Assembly: GCA_043744255.1 (NCBI GenBank)
Contig: JAYTVA010000049.1
Span: 1-64,000, forward strand
DNA length: 64,000 bases
Reading direction: 5' to 3'
From: UKL13-2 sp043744255
GTDB lineage: Bacteria > Pseudomonadota > Gammaproteobacteria > Burkholderiales > Usitatibacteraceae
Shown: one piece after another, positions 26,111 to 34,611 of the stretch
How positions within the stretch are numbered: position 1 is the first letter of the stretch
Layout: every line of letters begins with the position of its first letter
Position numbers and translations under genes: made by a program
The notes under the pieces: model-generated
Databases searched by the model: none
Told to the model about the DNA's origin: nothing
What the model saw: only the letters and a program-made list of their open reading frames with translations

Positions 26111-26989
26111 ATGAAACGGATGCTACCGATTTGTTTTGCCGCACTGTTAACACTCACGGGCTGCGAATTCATCCAGTCAATATTCGCGCCGAAGCCGGAC
26201 ATCAAATTCGCGACCTTCGCTGCGGACTATCAATCCAAACCTGATTTCGCCGCCGTCGAAAACAAGTTTCCGCTCTCGCCAACAGAGCTTGCAAAAATTA
26301 CGCCGCGCTATTTGAGTGCGCTCGATCAGGAGCAGGTGGATCAAATTTATGCGCGTCTCACCGCCGGCCCCATCCCCGAAGGCGCATTCGACGGCGATCT
26401 GTTCTTTCCCAAGGGCAGCACTGGCAAATCACGACTGTCGGAAATTGTCGGTGGCTTGCCGGGACTGCTGGTACAGCTGAAAGTGCGGAAGCTGGATTTC
26501 ATCGGCGAAAGACTGTGGAAGGGAAAGGTTTTTTACCGCGATCAACGCGTGCTGCGTAATCGCATCAACGACCTAAAGCCGCTGCAATCCATCGGCTTGG
26601 TCGAGGGCGAGCCGGAGAAGATAACGGTGAACGGCAAGGACGCGTGGTTGCTGTTTCCCGCCAAGCTGTACTGTGGTCAGAGCCTCATGGACTCGCGGCG
26701 GGAATCGATCATCATCGACTACGCGTTTACTGACGAAATTGACGGCTATAGAGAGAAACCCGATTTCCTCGCCGGGCGGCGCGGCTTCAAAGTGCGTGAC
26801 GAGATTCGCATGGTGCGCCCCGGATTTTATTTGGGTCGCGCCTACCTTGATCGCATCTTCGTTCTCAATTTCACTTTGTACAACGAAGACATTGCGAAAC
26901 GCGAGGCCGACGCGTTCATAAAAACCGGGCAAGGCCAAGAGGACTGCTGGGCCGGTACCCAGCCGCGTAAGTTGATGGCTGCAAAGTGA
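26111..26989 (+). CDS. Lipoprotein of unknown function in cytochrome operon
   Basis: 292 residues; GAGGAG precedes the ATG. The signal peptide ends in lipobox LTGC, so Cys18 is the lipidated residue. The rest is soluble with no recognised motif; blocks such as FDGDLFFPKGSTGKSRLSEI, WLLFPAKLYCGQSLMDSRRE and SIIIDYAFTDEIDGYREKPD suggest a lipid- or ligand-binding beta-rich fold. It lies 17 bases after the large cytochrome gene and 3 before the next. It may hold a hydrophobic substrate or anchor the cytochromes. This is inference from position only. Confidence 0.8.
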   Translation: MKRMLPICFAALLTLTGCEFIQSIFAPKPDIKFATFAADYQSKPDFAAVENKFPLSPTELAKITPRYLSALDQEQVDQIYARLTAGPIPEGAFDGDLFFPKGSTGKSRLSEIVGGLPGLLVQLKVRKLDFIGERLWKGKVFYRDQRVLRNRINDLKPLQSIGLVEGEPEKITVNGKDAWLLFPAKLYCGQSLMDSRRESIIIDYAFTDEIDGYREKPDFLAGRRGFKVRDEIRMVRPGFYLGRAYLDRIFVLNFTLYNEDIAKREADAFIKTGQGQEDCWAGTQPRKLMAAK

Positions 26990-26992
26990 TGC

Positions 26993-28840
26993 ATGAATTG
27001 GCAACCCCGCCATGTCGCACGGTTATCGCTCACGCTCGTCTTGATTGAGTTGCTGCTCGCGACCAGTCATGCCGCGCCACACGGAGAGGCTCCCGCGATG
27101 AATGACCTGACCACAGCGTCGCAGACTGTCACTGCACTACGGAACCGCGATCAAGCGCAGGCACCTAGGCCGAATCTTCCCCCGGTTGGCCGCGCCTTGT
27201 TTGATGAACTGATCGTCAGTGAGAGTGGTACTGGCGTGCGCGTACGCTTTCCCTTTTCGGCGCTGCTTCGCGACCTCGCGGCGCAGGCGGGTTGCACGCG
27301 TGACGCGCGCCAACCCGACTGCTATCGCGCGGTGCTGATTCCGTTGGGTCGCTCACTTCAGCGCACCGCAGCCGCGCCGCAGTTTTTCAAGTACCCGCGC
27401 GTAGTGGTGGCGTTTACCAGCGATGCGAATCACGCCAGCCAACGCGCGTTGCCGCTGCTCAAGGATCGCCTGTATCTCGGCTATCAGGAGAAGGCGAATG
27501 TCATTGAAGTGATCAGCTACAACGAGCAGGCAGGCCGCTTCGAATTTCAATTGGTGAAAAACTATGCCGCCGGTCAGACGCCGCAAATTGTGTATGCGAA
27601 CCGAGTGGTGTGCGTGGCCTGCCATCAAAATCAAGCGCCGATTTTTTCCCGTCAGGTGTGGGACGAAACCAACGCCAACCCGGCGATTGCGCAACGACTG
27701 GCTGGCGAGCGCCGCGATTTTTATGGCCTGCCCATCAACATCGGTGTCGATGTTGCCAACGCGATTGACGACGCGACTGATCGATCTAACCTGCTCGCGA
27801 CCTATCAGATGCTGTGGCGCGACGGTTGCGCTGGCACCGCAGCGGCTGCACGTCAGTGCCGTGCGCAAGCGCTGTTGGCTGCGCTGCAATACCGGCTGAC
27901 GGGAGAGCGTGCATTTCAACAGACCTCCCTGCCGTTCGTCGATGGGTTTGTGACTCCGCTCGAACGCAATTGGCGTGCGCGGTGGGCGGCGGGCATCGAC
28001 ATTGCCAGCAATGACCTGCCGAACCGCGATCCGCTGCAGACTGCGGATGCGGAGCAGCTGGCCCATGTCGCGGCGCGCTTCGAGGCGTTACTGCCGCGCG
28101 GCAGCAAGGAAACATGGCAGTGGCAAACTGATCGCCATCGCCTGATCAAGGGTGTCGGTGAATTTTTTTCGCGCGCCGAGATTCGTGCCATTGCCACCAA
28201 ACTGCGCATCAACGTTTCGTCAGCGAACGCAGGACACGGCGAATCGCCATGGAATTCACGCGGCTTTCAAGCGTTGCGCAATGCCGTCATGCAACTCGTT
28301 AACGATCCCGTGGATCGACGAGTTTTCGATAGCCCAACTATCCAGCATGCGCTGTTGCGTGATGCCTTGTTCCGGCGGCTGGCCATCGCCGGATCGGCAG
28401 GACATCGCGCAACGACGCACGCGCCGTCGCCGCCAGAGTTCAATGACGCGAACGCCAGCGCTGGCGGGCCGATGCCTGAAGACCAAGCACTGACGCCATT
28501 CTTCGCCCACTGCGGACGCTGCCATGCGACCGCCGAATCATTGCCGCCAAATTTCTTGCACGGTTCGACAACCGAGGTGCAGGCCAAACTTCGACGTTGC
28601 GCCGACCGGATTTATTTTCGCCTCAGCATGGCGCGGCTGCCAGCTAGCCAGCGGCCAAAAACGCCGATGCCACCTGAGATCCGGTTGGTGCCTGAAGCCG
28701 AACCAAACCGGGTGGACGACGCGCCGCGCGCGAACATGCTGAATACCGTCGCGCCGTGGATCAGCACTGACATGAACGTTCCGCTTGAACAATTGATCGG
28801 GCGCAGTTACGAGCAATTGCCTAGCTGTGCTGCGCACTAG
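26993..28840 (+). CDS. Exported protein with two haem c motifs
   Basis: 615 residues. The start ATG at 26993 lies 3 bases after the lipoprotein stop and begins a signal peptide (LSLTLVLIELLLATSHAA). Haem motifs are CVACH at 207-211 and CGRCH at 507-511. The N-terminal part up to 200 resembles the region seen in other bacterial multi-domain cytochromes (LPPVGRALFDELIVSE, VRVRFPFSALLRDL), and C-terminal MPPEIRLVPEAEPN follows the second haem. It is third in the cytochrome operon. The enzymatic role is not known; electron transfer to or from the RoxA-like proteins encoded next is plausible. Confidence 0.83.
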   Translation: MNWQPRHVARLSLTLVLIELLLATSHAAPHGEAPAMNDLTTASQTVTALRNRDQAQAPRPNLPPVGRALFDELIVSESGTGVRVRFPFSALLRDLAAQAGCTRDARQPDCYRAVLIPLGRSLQRTAAAPQFFKYPRVVVAFTSDANHASQRALPLLKDRLYLGYQEKANVIEVISYNEQAGRFEFQLVKNYAAGQTPQIVYANRVVCVACHQNQAPIFSRQVWDETNANPAIAQRLAGERRDFYGLPINIGVDVANAIDDATDRSNLLATYQMLWRDGCAGTAAAARQCRAQALLAALQYRLTGERAFQQTSLPFVDGFVTPLERNWRARWAAGIDIASNDLPNRDPLQTADAEQLAHVAARFEALLPRGSKETWQWQTDRHRLIKGVGEFFSRAEIRAIATKLRINVSSANAGHGESPWNSRGFQALRNAVMQLVNDPVDRRVFDSPTIQHALLRDALFRRLAIAGSAGHRATTHAPSPPEFNDANASAGGPMPEDQALTPFFAHCGRCHATAESLPPNFLHGSTTEVQAKLRRCADRIYFRLSMARLPASQRPKTPMPPEIRLVPEAEPNRVDDAPRANMLNTVAPWISTDMNVPLEQLIGRSYEQLPSCAAH

Positions 28841-28860
28841 CGAAACCACGGAGACATCCC

Positions 28861-30477
28861 ATGGCCAAGAGCGAACAAATTTACCCGCCGTATTCCCACT
28901 CGCCGCGGAGTACACCGAGGAAATGGTGGTGGCGACTGTTGAAGTGGCTGGCGATTGCACTGATCATTCCGATTGCCATTGGCGGATATGCGGCAATCAG
29001 ATTCTTGCCGGATCACGCTGTGGAATATGCCGATGCTGAGGAGCAATTCAAATACGGCTCCACTGGCGGCGAACGCACGGTTGGCTTTCCGTATTGGATC
29101 TGGCAGGCGATGCCGCAGGTGTGTAGCCAGCACCTACCTGCCGGGGCAGCGATGCCGCAAGCCACGGCCTATGCGGCGTTCGGCATGGTCTACGAGCCGG
29201 GCAAGGACTTGCCCATTGGCATTTCCAAGCGGCGCAACCTCGGCATCGACCGTGTGTTCCTCAATTGCGCCGCGTGCCACACTAGCACGGTTCGCGATAC
29301 GCCACAGAGCACGCCGAAGACGGTGGTCGGGATGCCTGCGCACCGTCTCGACATGCTTGGCTTTCAAACATTTCTGTTCAATTGCGCCATTGCGCCGCAA
29401 TTTAGTGCGGAATATCTGGTGCCGGAAATAAAGCGCCTGATGGAAATGCGCGCACAAAAACTAAGCCTGATTGATCGCTACGCGGTGTATCCCGTGGCAA
29501 TTGCGATCATGCGCGAACGCTTGATCTCGCTACGTGCGCGCTTTGCGTGGGCAGAGCAGCCGCCGCACTGGGGCCCGGGCCGTGTGGACACGTTCAATCC
29601 CGGCAAGGCAGGCTACTTCAACTTCCCGTTCGACAAATTGACTGAGCAGGAAATTCAGGCACCCGTGGATTTCCCGGCAGTGTGGAACCAGCGGCAAAAA
29701 ACCGGCATGAATTTGCACTGGGACGGCAACAACGGCGGGGTGGTTGAGCGCAACAAAAACGCGGCCTTCGCCACCGGTGCGACCCCGCCAACTATTGACC
29801 TCGCCTCGGTGGGTCGCACCGAACATTATTTGCTCGATGCCAAGCCACCGCGTTATCCGTACCCGATTGATGACGCGAAAGCCAAGCAGGGTGGCCGCGT
29901 TTACGCCGAATACTGTGCGGGTTGTCACGGCGTGAATGGTCGGGAGTTTGCACCCAAGGAGGGCTTGGGCAAGGTTGAATGCCTAGCGCCTGGTGCGCCT
30001 GAGGCGGTTCTGTACGGCTCGCAATTGGGCAAGATCACGCCGATTGCCGAGATCGGTACTGACCGCCGTCGCCTTGACTCATTCACCTATGAGTTGGCGG
30101 TGAACATGGGTACGCCCTATGCGGGTACCGCGTATCGCTTTTGTCATTACCGCAAGACCTTCGGCTACGCCAACATGCCGTTGGACGGATTGTGGTTACG
30201 CGCACCGTATCTGCACAACGGCTCGGTCCCCACGCTTCGCGCGTTGCTCGAGCCGAGTGCAAAGCGACCGCCAGAATTTTTTCGTGGCTACGATGTGTTC
30301 GATGCGCAAAACGTTGGATTCGTTAGCGACGTTTCGATGGAGGGCGGGCGCAAATACTTTCGCTACGACACGCGTATCCCTGGCAACGGCAACCAAGGAC
30401 ACGAAGGCCGGGCATATGGCACTGAATTGACGGTCGATGAAAAGACCACGCTGGTGGAGCATCTGAAAACTTTTTGA
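28861..30477 (+). CDS. RoxA-like di-haem c-type oxygenase/peroxidase
   Basis: 538 residues; GGAGA precedes the ATG. One N-terminal membrane anchor (LLKWLAIALIIPIAIGGYAA). Haem motifs are CAACH at 136-140 and CAGCH at 352-356. The 216-residue spacing is much longer than in classical di-haem peroxidases and close to that of rubber oxygenase RoxA (about 200 from memory). Other superfamily blocks: VGMPAHRLDMLGFQTF, WGPGRVDTFNPGK, DFPAVWNQ, LDGLWLRAPYLHNGSVPTLR. The product could cleave a polyisoprenoid or another hydrophobic substrate, or act as a MauG-like oxidant; the sequence does not decide. A paralogue with the same layout follows after 13 bases. Confidence 0.84.
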   Translation: MAKSEQIYPPYSHSPRSTPRKWWWRLLKWLAIALIIPIAIGGYAAIRFLPDHAVEYADAEEQFKYGSTGGERTVGFPYWIWQAMPQVCSQHLPAGAAMPQATAYAAFGMVYEPGKDLPIGISKRRNLGIDRVFLNCAACHTSTVRDTPQSTPKTVVGMPAHRLDMLGFQTFLFNCAIAPQFSAEYLVPEIKRLMEMRAQKLSLIDRYAVYPVAIAIMRERLISLRARFAWAEQPPHWGPGRVDTFNPGKAGYFNFPFDKLTEQEIQAPVDFPAVWNQRQKTGMNLHWDGNNGGVVERNKNAAFATGATPPTIDLASVGRTEHYLLDAKPPRYPYPIDDAKAKQGGRVYAEYCAGCHGVNGREFAPKEGLGKVECLAPGAPEAVLYGSQLGKITPIAEIGTDRRRLDSFTYELAVNMGTPYAGTAYRFCHYRKTFGYANMPLDGLWLRAPYLHNGSVPTLRALLEPSAKRPPEFFRGYDVFDAQNVGFVSDVSMEGGRKYFRYDTRIPGNGNQGHEGRAYGTELTVDEKTTLVEHLKTF

Positions 30478-30490
30478 GGTGGAGTCAATT

Positions 30491-31948
30491 ATGGCGACTA
30501 CAAAATCCGGCAAGCGCAAATTCTGGTTGCTCGCAATTGCAATCCTTGCCGCCATTGGTGGCTACATCGGCTGGGATCGCGGCTTTCGCGAACATCCGCA
30601 AGAGGCATGGGTCAATGCCACGCCGGAAATGCGTTTCAAATATGGCTCGATTGGTGCCGAACACGACGCTGGCATTCCCTACTGGATTTGGTACGTGTTG
30701 CCGCGCATGTTTCCGGAAAAATTGCCCAAGTCGGGTGGTTACGCCAGCCTCGGCGTGCCGTGGGAGCAGGGCATGGAAACGCCGATTGGTTTCACCAAGA
30801 AGACCATCGGCTTCGCGCGCATCGCCAACAACTGTGCAAGCTGCCACTCCGCCAGCTACCGATCCAAACACGATGAAATCCCCACGTTTATCATCGGCGG
30901 TCCATCCCATACGGCGGACATCGAAGTGTTCTTTCGCTTCCTGATCGATTGCGCTAAAGACCCGCGCTTCAACGCCGACAATCTGATGCGCGAAATTAAT
31001 CAGGTGGCCGATCTCGATTTGATCGACAAAGGCCTGTATCGATTTTTCATCATCCCGATTATGAAAAAGCAGTTGATCGCGCGTGAAAAACAATTCGCGT
31101 GGATTTATCGCAAGGACTTTCCCGACTGGGGGCGTGGCCGTGATGACGCGATGAACCTCACCAAATATTTCATGGTGAAGCAGCCGATGGACGACACCCT
31201 CGGCCCGACCGACATGCCGTCCAACTGGAATCTGCAAAAGTACAAATGGGACAAAGGTCACCGTATGAATTTTGCTGGCGACAGCAACGACGCTTATTCG
31301 GTGATCATGGATTCAGCACTCGGCCTGCTCGGCGCGCCGCCGCACAACAAAGCCGAATTCCTCGGCCACGTGAAATGGCTACATGAATACCTCAGCGCCT
31401 TGCCGCCACCGAAATATCCATTCCCGATTGACGCCGTGAAAGCGGCAGCGGGCAAGTTCGTGTTCGACGCCCATTGCGCAAGTTGCCACGCCAGCGAGCG
31501 CACCGGCACCCGCATCCCATTGGCAGAGATCGGCACCGACCGTGGCCGCATCGATAGTTGGAACAAAGAGGCGGCGATGGTGGCCAACAAAGTTGTACAA
31601 GACATGGGCCTCGAACGCCGTGGACTCGTGGAAGAAAACCCGTCCGGCTATGTCATCCAGTTTCTCGATGGCATCTGGTTGCGCGCCCCGTACCTGCATA
31701 ACGGCTCGGTGCCGACGCTGCGCGATCTGTTGTTACCCGTTGAGCAGCGGCCAAAATCGTTCTATCGCGGCTACGACGTTTACGATCAAAAAAATGTCGG
31801 CTTTGTCACCACCGGTGCCGAGGCCGAACGCGCCGGCACCAAGCTTGATGTCAGCCAGAAAGCGAATGGCAATCAGGGCCATGTGTTCGGCACGGAAATC
31901 ACGGAGCAACAGAAGGATGCGCTGATTGAGTATCTAAAAACGCTGTAG
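30491..31948 (+). CDS. RoxA-like di-haem cytochrome c, paralogue of previous gene
   Basis: 485 residues from the ATG at 30491 with GGTGGAG upstream. N-terminal anchor FWLLAIAILAAIGGYIGW. Haem motifs CASCH at 115-119 and CASCH at 329-333, 214 residues apart, almost the spacing of the neighbour. Shared blocks are PYWIWYVLPRMF, DGIWLRAPYLHNGSVPTLRD, RGYDVYDQKNVGF and GNQGHVFGTEIT. The two genes therefore arose by tandem duplication and diverged. It is the last gene of the operon; the next gene is convergent. Confidence 0.85.
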   Translation: MATTKSGKRKFWLLAIAILAAIGGYIGWDRGFREHPQEAWVNATPEMRFKYGSIGAEHDAGIPYWIWYVLPRMFPEKLPKSGGYASLGVPWEQGMETPIGFTKKTIGFARIANNCASCHSASYRSKHDEIPTFIIGGPSHTADIEVFFRFLIDCAKDPRFNADNLMREINQVADLDLIDKGLYRFFIIPIMKKQLIAREKQFAWIYRKDFPDWGRGRDDAMNLTKYFMVKQPMDDTLGPTDMPSNWNLQKYKWDKGHRMNFAGDSNDAYSVIMDSALGLLGAPPHNKAEFLGHVKWLHEYLSALPPPKYPFPIDAVKAAAGKFVFDAHCASCHASERTGTRIPLAEIGTDRGRIDSWNKEAAMVANKVVQDMGLERRGLVEENPSGYVIQFLDGIWLRAPYLHNGSVPTLRDLLLPVEQRPKSFYRGYDVYDQKNVGFVTTGAEAERAGTKLDVSQKANGNQGHVFGTEITEQQKDALIEYLKTL

Positions 31949-32043
31949 ATTGATCGGCGGCTAGCCAGCCTATCGCACCATCGCAATACAGCGCGCGTCG
32001 ATGCCGCCCACCACGTCGTTCGCCACGCGCCACACTACGCCCC

Positions 32044-32904
32044 TCACCATGAAATGGGTGGCGCGCCCATTTGCTGTAATTGTTCGTTGACCGCTAGAAA
32101 CGGGTTGGTGCCATTCATGAACGCGGGTGCGACCGGATGCGGCAGCGCGAGGCTGCGTACCCGCGCGCCCCACGCGCCTGCGGTGGTCGCTGCAGCTTGG
32201 ACGCCTTCGCGAACCACCAACTGCTGCGCGAACGATCCCAGGCAGAGCAGCGCCAACTGTCCGTTGCTGCGTGTAGCCAGCGCGCGCAGCACGCTGCCCA
32301 CGACTGGCCGCCAGAATGGTAAATGTCCCTGCGTCTGTTCCGGCGCGCCGCCGGATTTGTAGCGCGTGATGGTGAGCCCGGCGTTTAGGAACAACACGCC
32401 TTCGTTTTTTTGCAAGCGATCAAATAACGCGACGGGTGCTTCCAGCGCGACCTCGGCACTCGCAGCGCGTGCCATCACGACCTGCCAACTGCCGGTTGCG
32501 AATGCGTGGTTGTCGGCGCGCGCGGCCACCAGCATGCGCACGAGGTTACGCAAACTTGCTGCTACCTCGCCAGCGGGGCGTGCCCAAGTGGTCAGATCGC
32601 CTTGTTCAAACGAGCGACCGGTGGCTCTGCTCAGTGCCGGATACGGATCCTGACCAATCAGCACGCAGCGCACGCGTGCGGGTGGCAGACCATCGAACGC
32701 ACGAAACACATGCGCATCGGCTCGCGCGCCCGGCAGCGGTGATGGTCGGCGCGCGGGATAGATCGGCGTGGCGTCATCAAAAGTGAGTGGTGCGGCGACC
32801 GCGAGCGGATTCGGTTCGGCGTTACCAAGCATGGCGCGCCAGTCGGCAGATAAATCATCGCGCCAGCCGAGCGAAAACGCTGCCAGCGCGTCGCGCAGGG
32901 TCAT
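32044..32904 (-). CDS. ung: Uracil-DNA glycosylase (family 1-like)
   Basis: 286 residues. Family 1 motifs are recognisable but altered: IGQDPYP at 83-89 (catalytic Asp86; classical enzymes have GQDPYH), VLFLNAGLTI at 170-179 (classical LLLNTVLTV) and PHPVAPAF with His256 (classical HPSPLS). The chain is somewhat longer than typical Ung (about 225) through an N-terminal extension of about 60 residues. It removes uracil from DNA in base excision repair. It is last in the minus-strand group, 54 bases after the amidohydrolase. Since the motifs diverge, another UDG-superfamily specificity is possible, so the symbol is tentative. Confidence 0.72.
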   Translation of the reverse strand: MTLRDALAAFSLGWRDDLSADWRAMLGNAEPNPLAVAAPLTFDDATPIYPARRPSPLPGARADAHVFRAFDGLPPARVRCVLIGQDPYPALSRATGRSFEQGDLTTWARPAGEVAASLRNLVRMLVAARADNHAFATGSWQVVMARAASAEVALEAPVALFDRLQKNEGVLFLNAGLTITRYKSGGAPEQTQGHLPFWRPVVGSVLRALATRSNGQLALLCLGSFAQQLVVREGVQAAATTAGAWGARVRSLALPHPVAPAFMNGTNPFLAVNEQLQQMGAPPISW

Positions 32905-32958
32905 GGGTTCTCCTTCAGCAATACCGCATGTGTTGGCGCGCCGGGCATCACGACCGCA

Positions 32959-34611
32959 TCACGACCACAACCGCCGCAGACCCGTTTTGATAAAGCCGGG
33001 CAGGTTGCGTTGCGCATCGATCGCATCCAAATAATTCGCGTCGTCGACCACCGTGAGTGCATCAATGGTCAGTGGCGTGACCGCGTCCGACAACCGTCGC
33101 GGACCAGCGGCCGCCGCGCGTTTTGAGGCGGGCACCGGGCCTTGTGAATTTTGCCCGGCAATATTAGTGCGCAAATCCACCCCGGTATCGATCAGCTCAT
33201 CGAGCGCCAGATGCCATGTGCTGCCGGCGTGTCGCGAACGCGCGGCGGCGGATACGGCCTTGGGCTTTTCCGCCCGCCGCGCCAGCGCAGGCAGTGCGCC
33301 GAGCGCCGCTTCCAGCGTGTCGCGCGCCGCCTTCAGCGACAACGATTGCACCAGCGGATCGGCGGCTGGGTGCGCCAGAAATAACATATGTGGCACGCCA
33401 CCGACTTGCACCCGTTCACCGGCGAAACCGAGTGCTTGCATCAGCGGGGTAGCGCCAAATCGCCCCACGCCGTTGATCATCACCAGCGCCATTTCGCTCT
33501 CCTTGGCGGTGATGAGCTGCAGGTACTCGTCGTCGTCCGTGCCCGCGATCACAATCAAATCAGCGCGCTTGCCTGCTGCCAGCGTGCCCACGTTCGGCCA
33601 TTCCAGCATGCCCGCAGCGACCCGCGTCACCATCGCCACCAACTCGCGCGGCGAAAAAATTGCGCTCTGTTCACTCCACAGATGAGCCACCTTTAATTCG
33701 CCAAGCAAATTGCGGCTGCCGGATGGCCCCCAATCGGGGCCCAACGCAATCGGCACACCCGCCGCCTTGGCGGCGGCCACGTCGGCGGTGCCGCCATAGA
33801 GCAGCAAATTGCTAAACGGCGACCACACCATGCTGCCGCCGTTGTCTGCGAGCACGCGGAAATCCTGCGGACGAAGCGCCGCAGCGTGGATGCCGCACAG
33901 CGACGGCGTGATCGCCCATTGACCATCCGGCAGCTGTAACGATGCGAACGCGCGCTGCGCCATCGCATCAAGCCCTTCTGACAGGTGCAGCAGATAGCAT
34001 GTCTTCTCGCGTTTCAGGCGGGTCAGAAACGATTGCACGTCGCGCGCGGCCACATCCGGCACCCGCGTTGTTACCTCGGGCAGGTCATCATCGTCAGTCG
34101 CCTCGACATTGCGCACCACGCCCCTGAAATAGCGGCGAATGCCCGCCTCGTTGGCGAGCGTGATGCCCTGACTGGTGGTGGTGCCGCCCATTAGCGCCTT
34201 CACTTCCACATAGCGGCAAATAGACGCGAGCAAGTCTTCGGTGGCGGCCAAGGTTTGCATCGCCGCCGACACCTTGCTGTGATATTCCGGGTGGCGTGTC
34301 CACTGCCCACGATTGGTAAATTTCTTCGGCACTTGCCACAGCGGCAGCACGTTGTACGGCAGGTGATTATGCAGATCGATTAGGCCAGGATAGATGGTGC
34401 CGCCGGTATCGGTGACGGCCACATTGCCAAAGCCGGGCGGCGGCGGTCTCTGCGCGTCCTGCACTGCGACGATGCTGCCGTTCTCAGTGAAGACGCAACC
34501 ATCAGTGATCACCTGAAACGCGTCGTTCATCGTCACTACGCGTCCGCGCAGCGCAATCCGTGGGCTGGCGGCGGGATCAATCGGCGTTTTGCGCGTCACC
34601 ATCGCCGTCAC
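32959..34611 (-). CDS. Amidohydrolase-superfamily metal-dependent hydrolase
   Basis: 550 residues from the GTG at 34611, which overlaps the stop of the upstream gene (GTGA); the ATG at 34602 is an alternative that removes three residues. After the N-terminal beta-sandwich, the metal motif is LIDLHNHLPYN (His81, His83), followed by LLHLSEG, LCGIHAAAL and LGPDWGPSGSRNLLGELKVA, the later His and Asp ligands of cytosine-deaminase/ATZ-type amidohydrolases. The C-terminal region carries TLAAGKRADLIVIAG, the usual strand that returns to the small domain. No signal peptide is visible. Substrate unknown. Coupled to the exported cytochrome-like protein upstream. Confidence 0.9.
   Translation of the reverse strand: MTAMVTRKTPIDPAASPRIALRGRVVTMNDAFQVITDGCVFTENGSIVAVQDAQRPPPPGFGNVAVTDTGGTIYPGLIDLHNHLPYNVLPLWQVPKKFTNRGQWTRHPEYHSKVSAAMQTLAATEDLLASICRYVEVKALMGGTTTSQGITLANEAGIRRYFRGVVRNVEATDDDDLPEVTTRVPDVAARDVQSFLTRLKREKTCYLLHLSEGLDAMAQRAFASLQLPDGQWAITPSLCGIHAAALRPQDFRVLADNGGSMVWSPFSNLLLYGGTADVAAAKAAGVPIALGPDWGPSGSRNLLGELKVAHLWSEQSAIFSPRELVAMVTRVAAGMLEWPNVGTLAAGKRADLIVIAGTDDDEYLQLITAKESEMALVMINGVGRFGATPLMQALGFAGERVQVGGVPHMLFLAHPAADPLVQSLSLKAARDTLEAALGALPALARRAEKPKAVSAAARSRHAGSTWHLALDELIDTGVDLRTNIAGQNSQGPVPASKRAAAAGPRRLSDAVTPLTIDALTVVDDANYLDAIDAQRNLPGFIKTGLRRLWS

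Noticed and set aside
30474..30944. Plus-strand open frame of 156 codons overlapping the last RoxA-like gene
   Set aside because: It runs in another frame of the cytochrome gene, which has the haem motifs.
31949..32043. GGCTAGCC palindrome between the convergent cytochrome and glycosylase genes as a terminator
   Set aside because: The stem is only about 8 bases with no loop or T-tract, so support is insufficient.
32054..32786. Several plus-strand open frames opposite the glycosylase gene
   Set aside because: Arg/Ser/Ala-rich shadow frames typical of high-GC DNA. The minus-strand gene carries UDG motifs.
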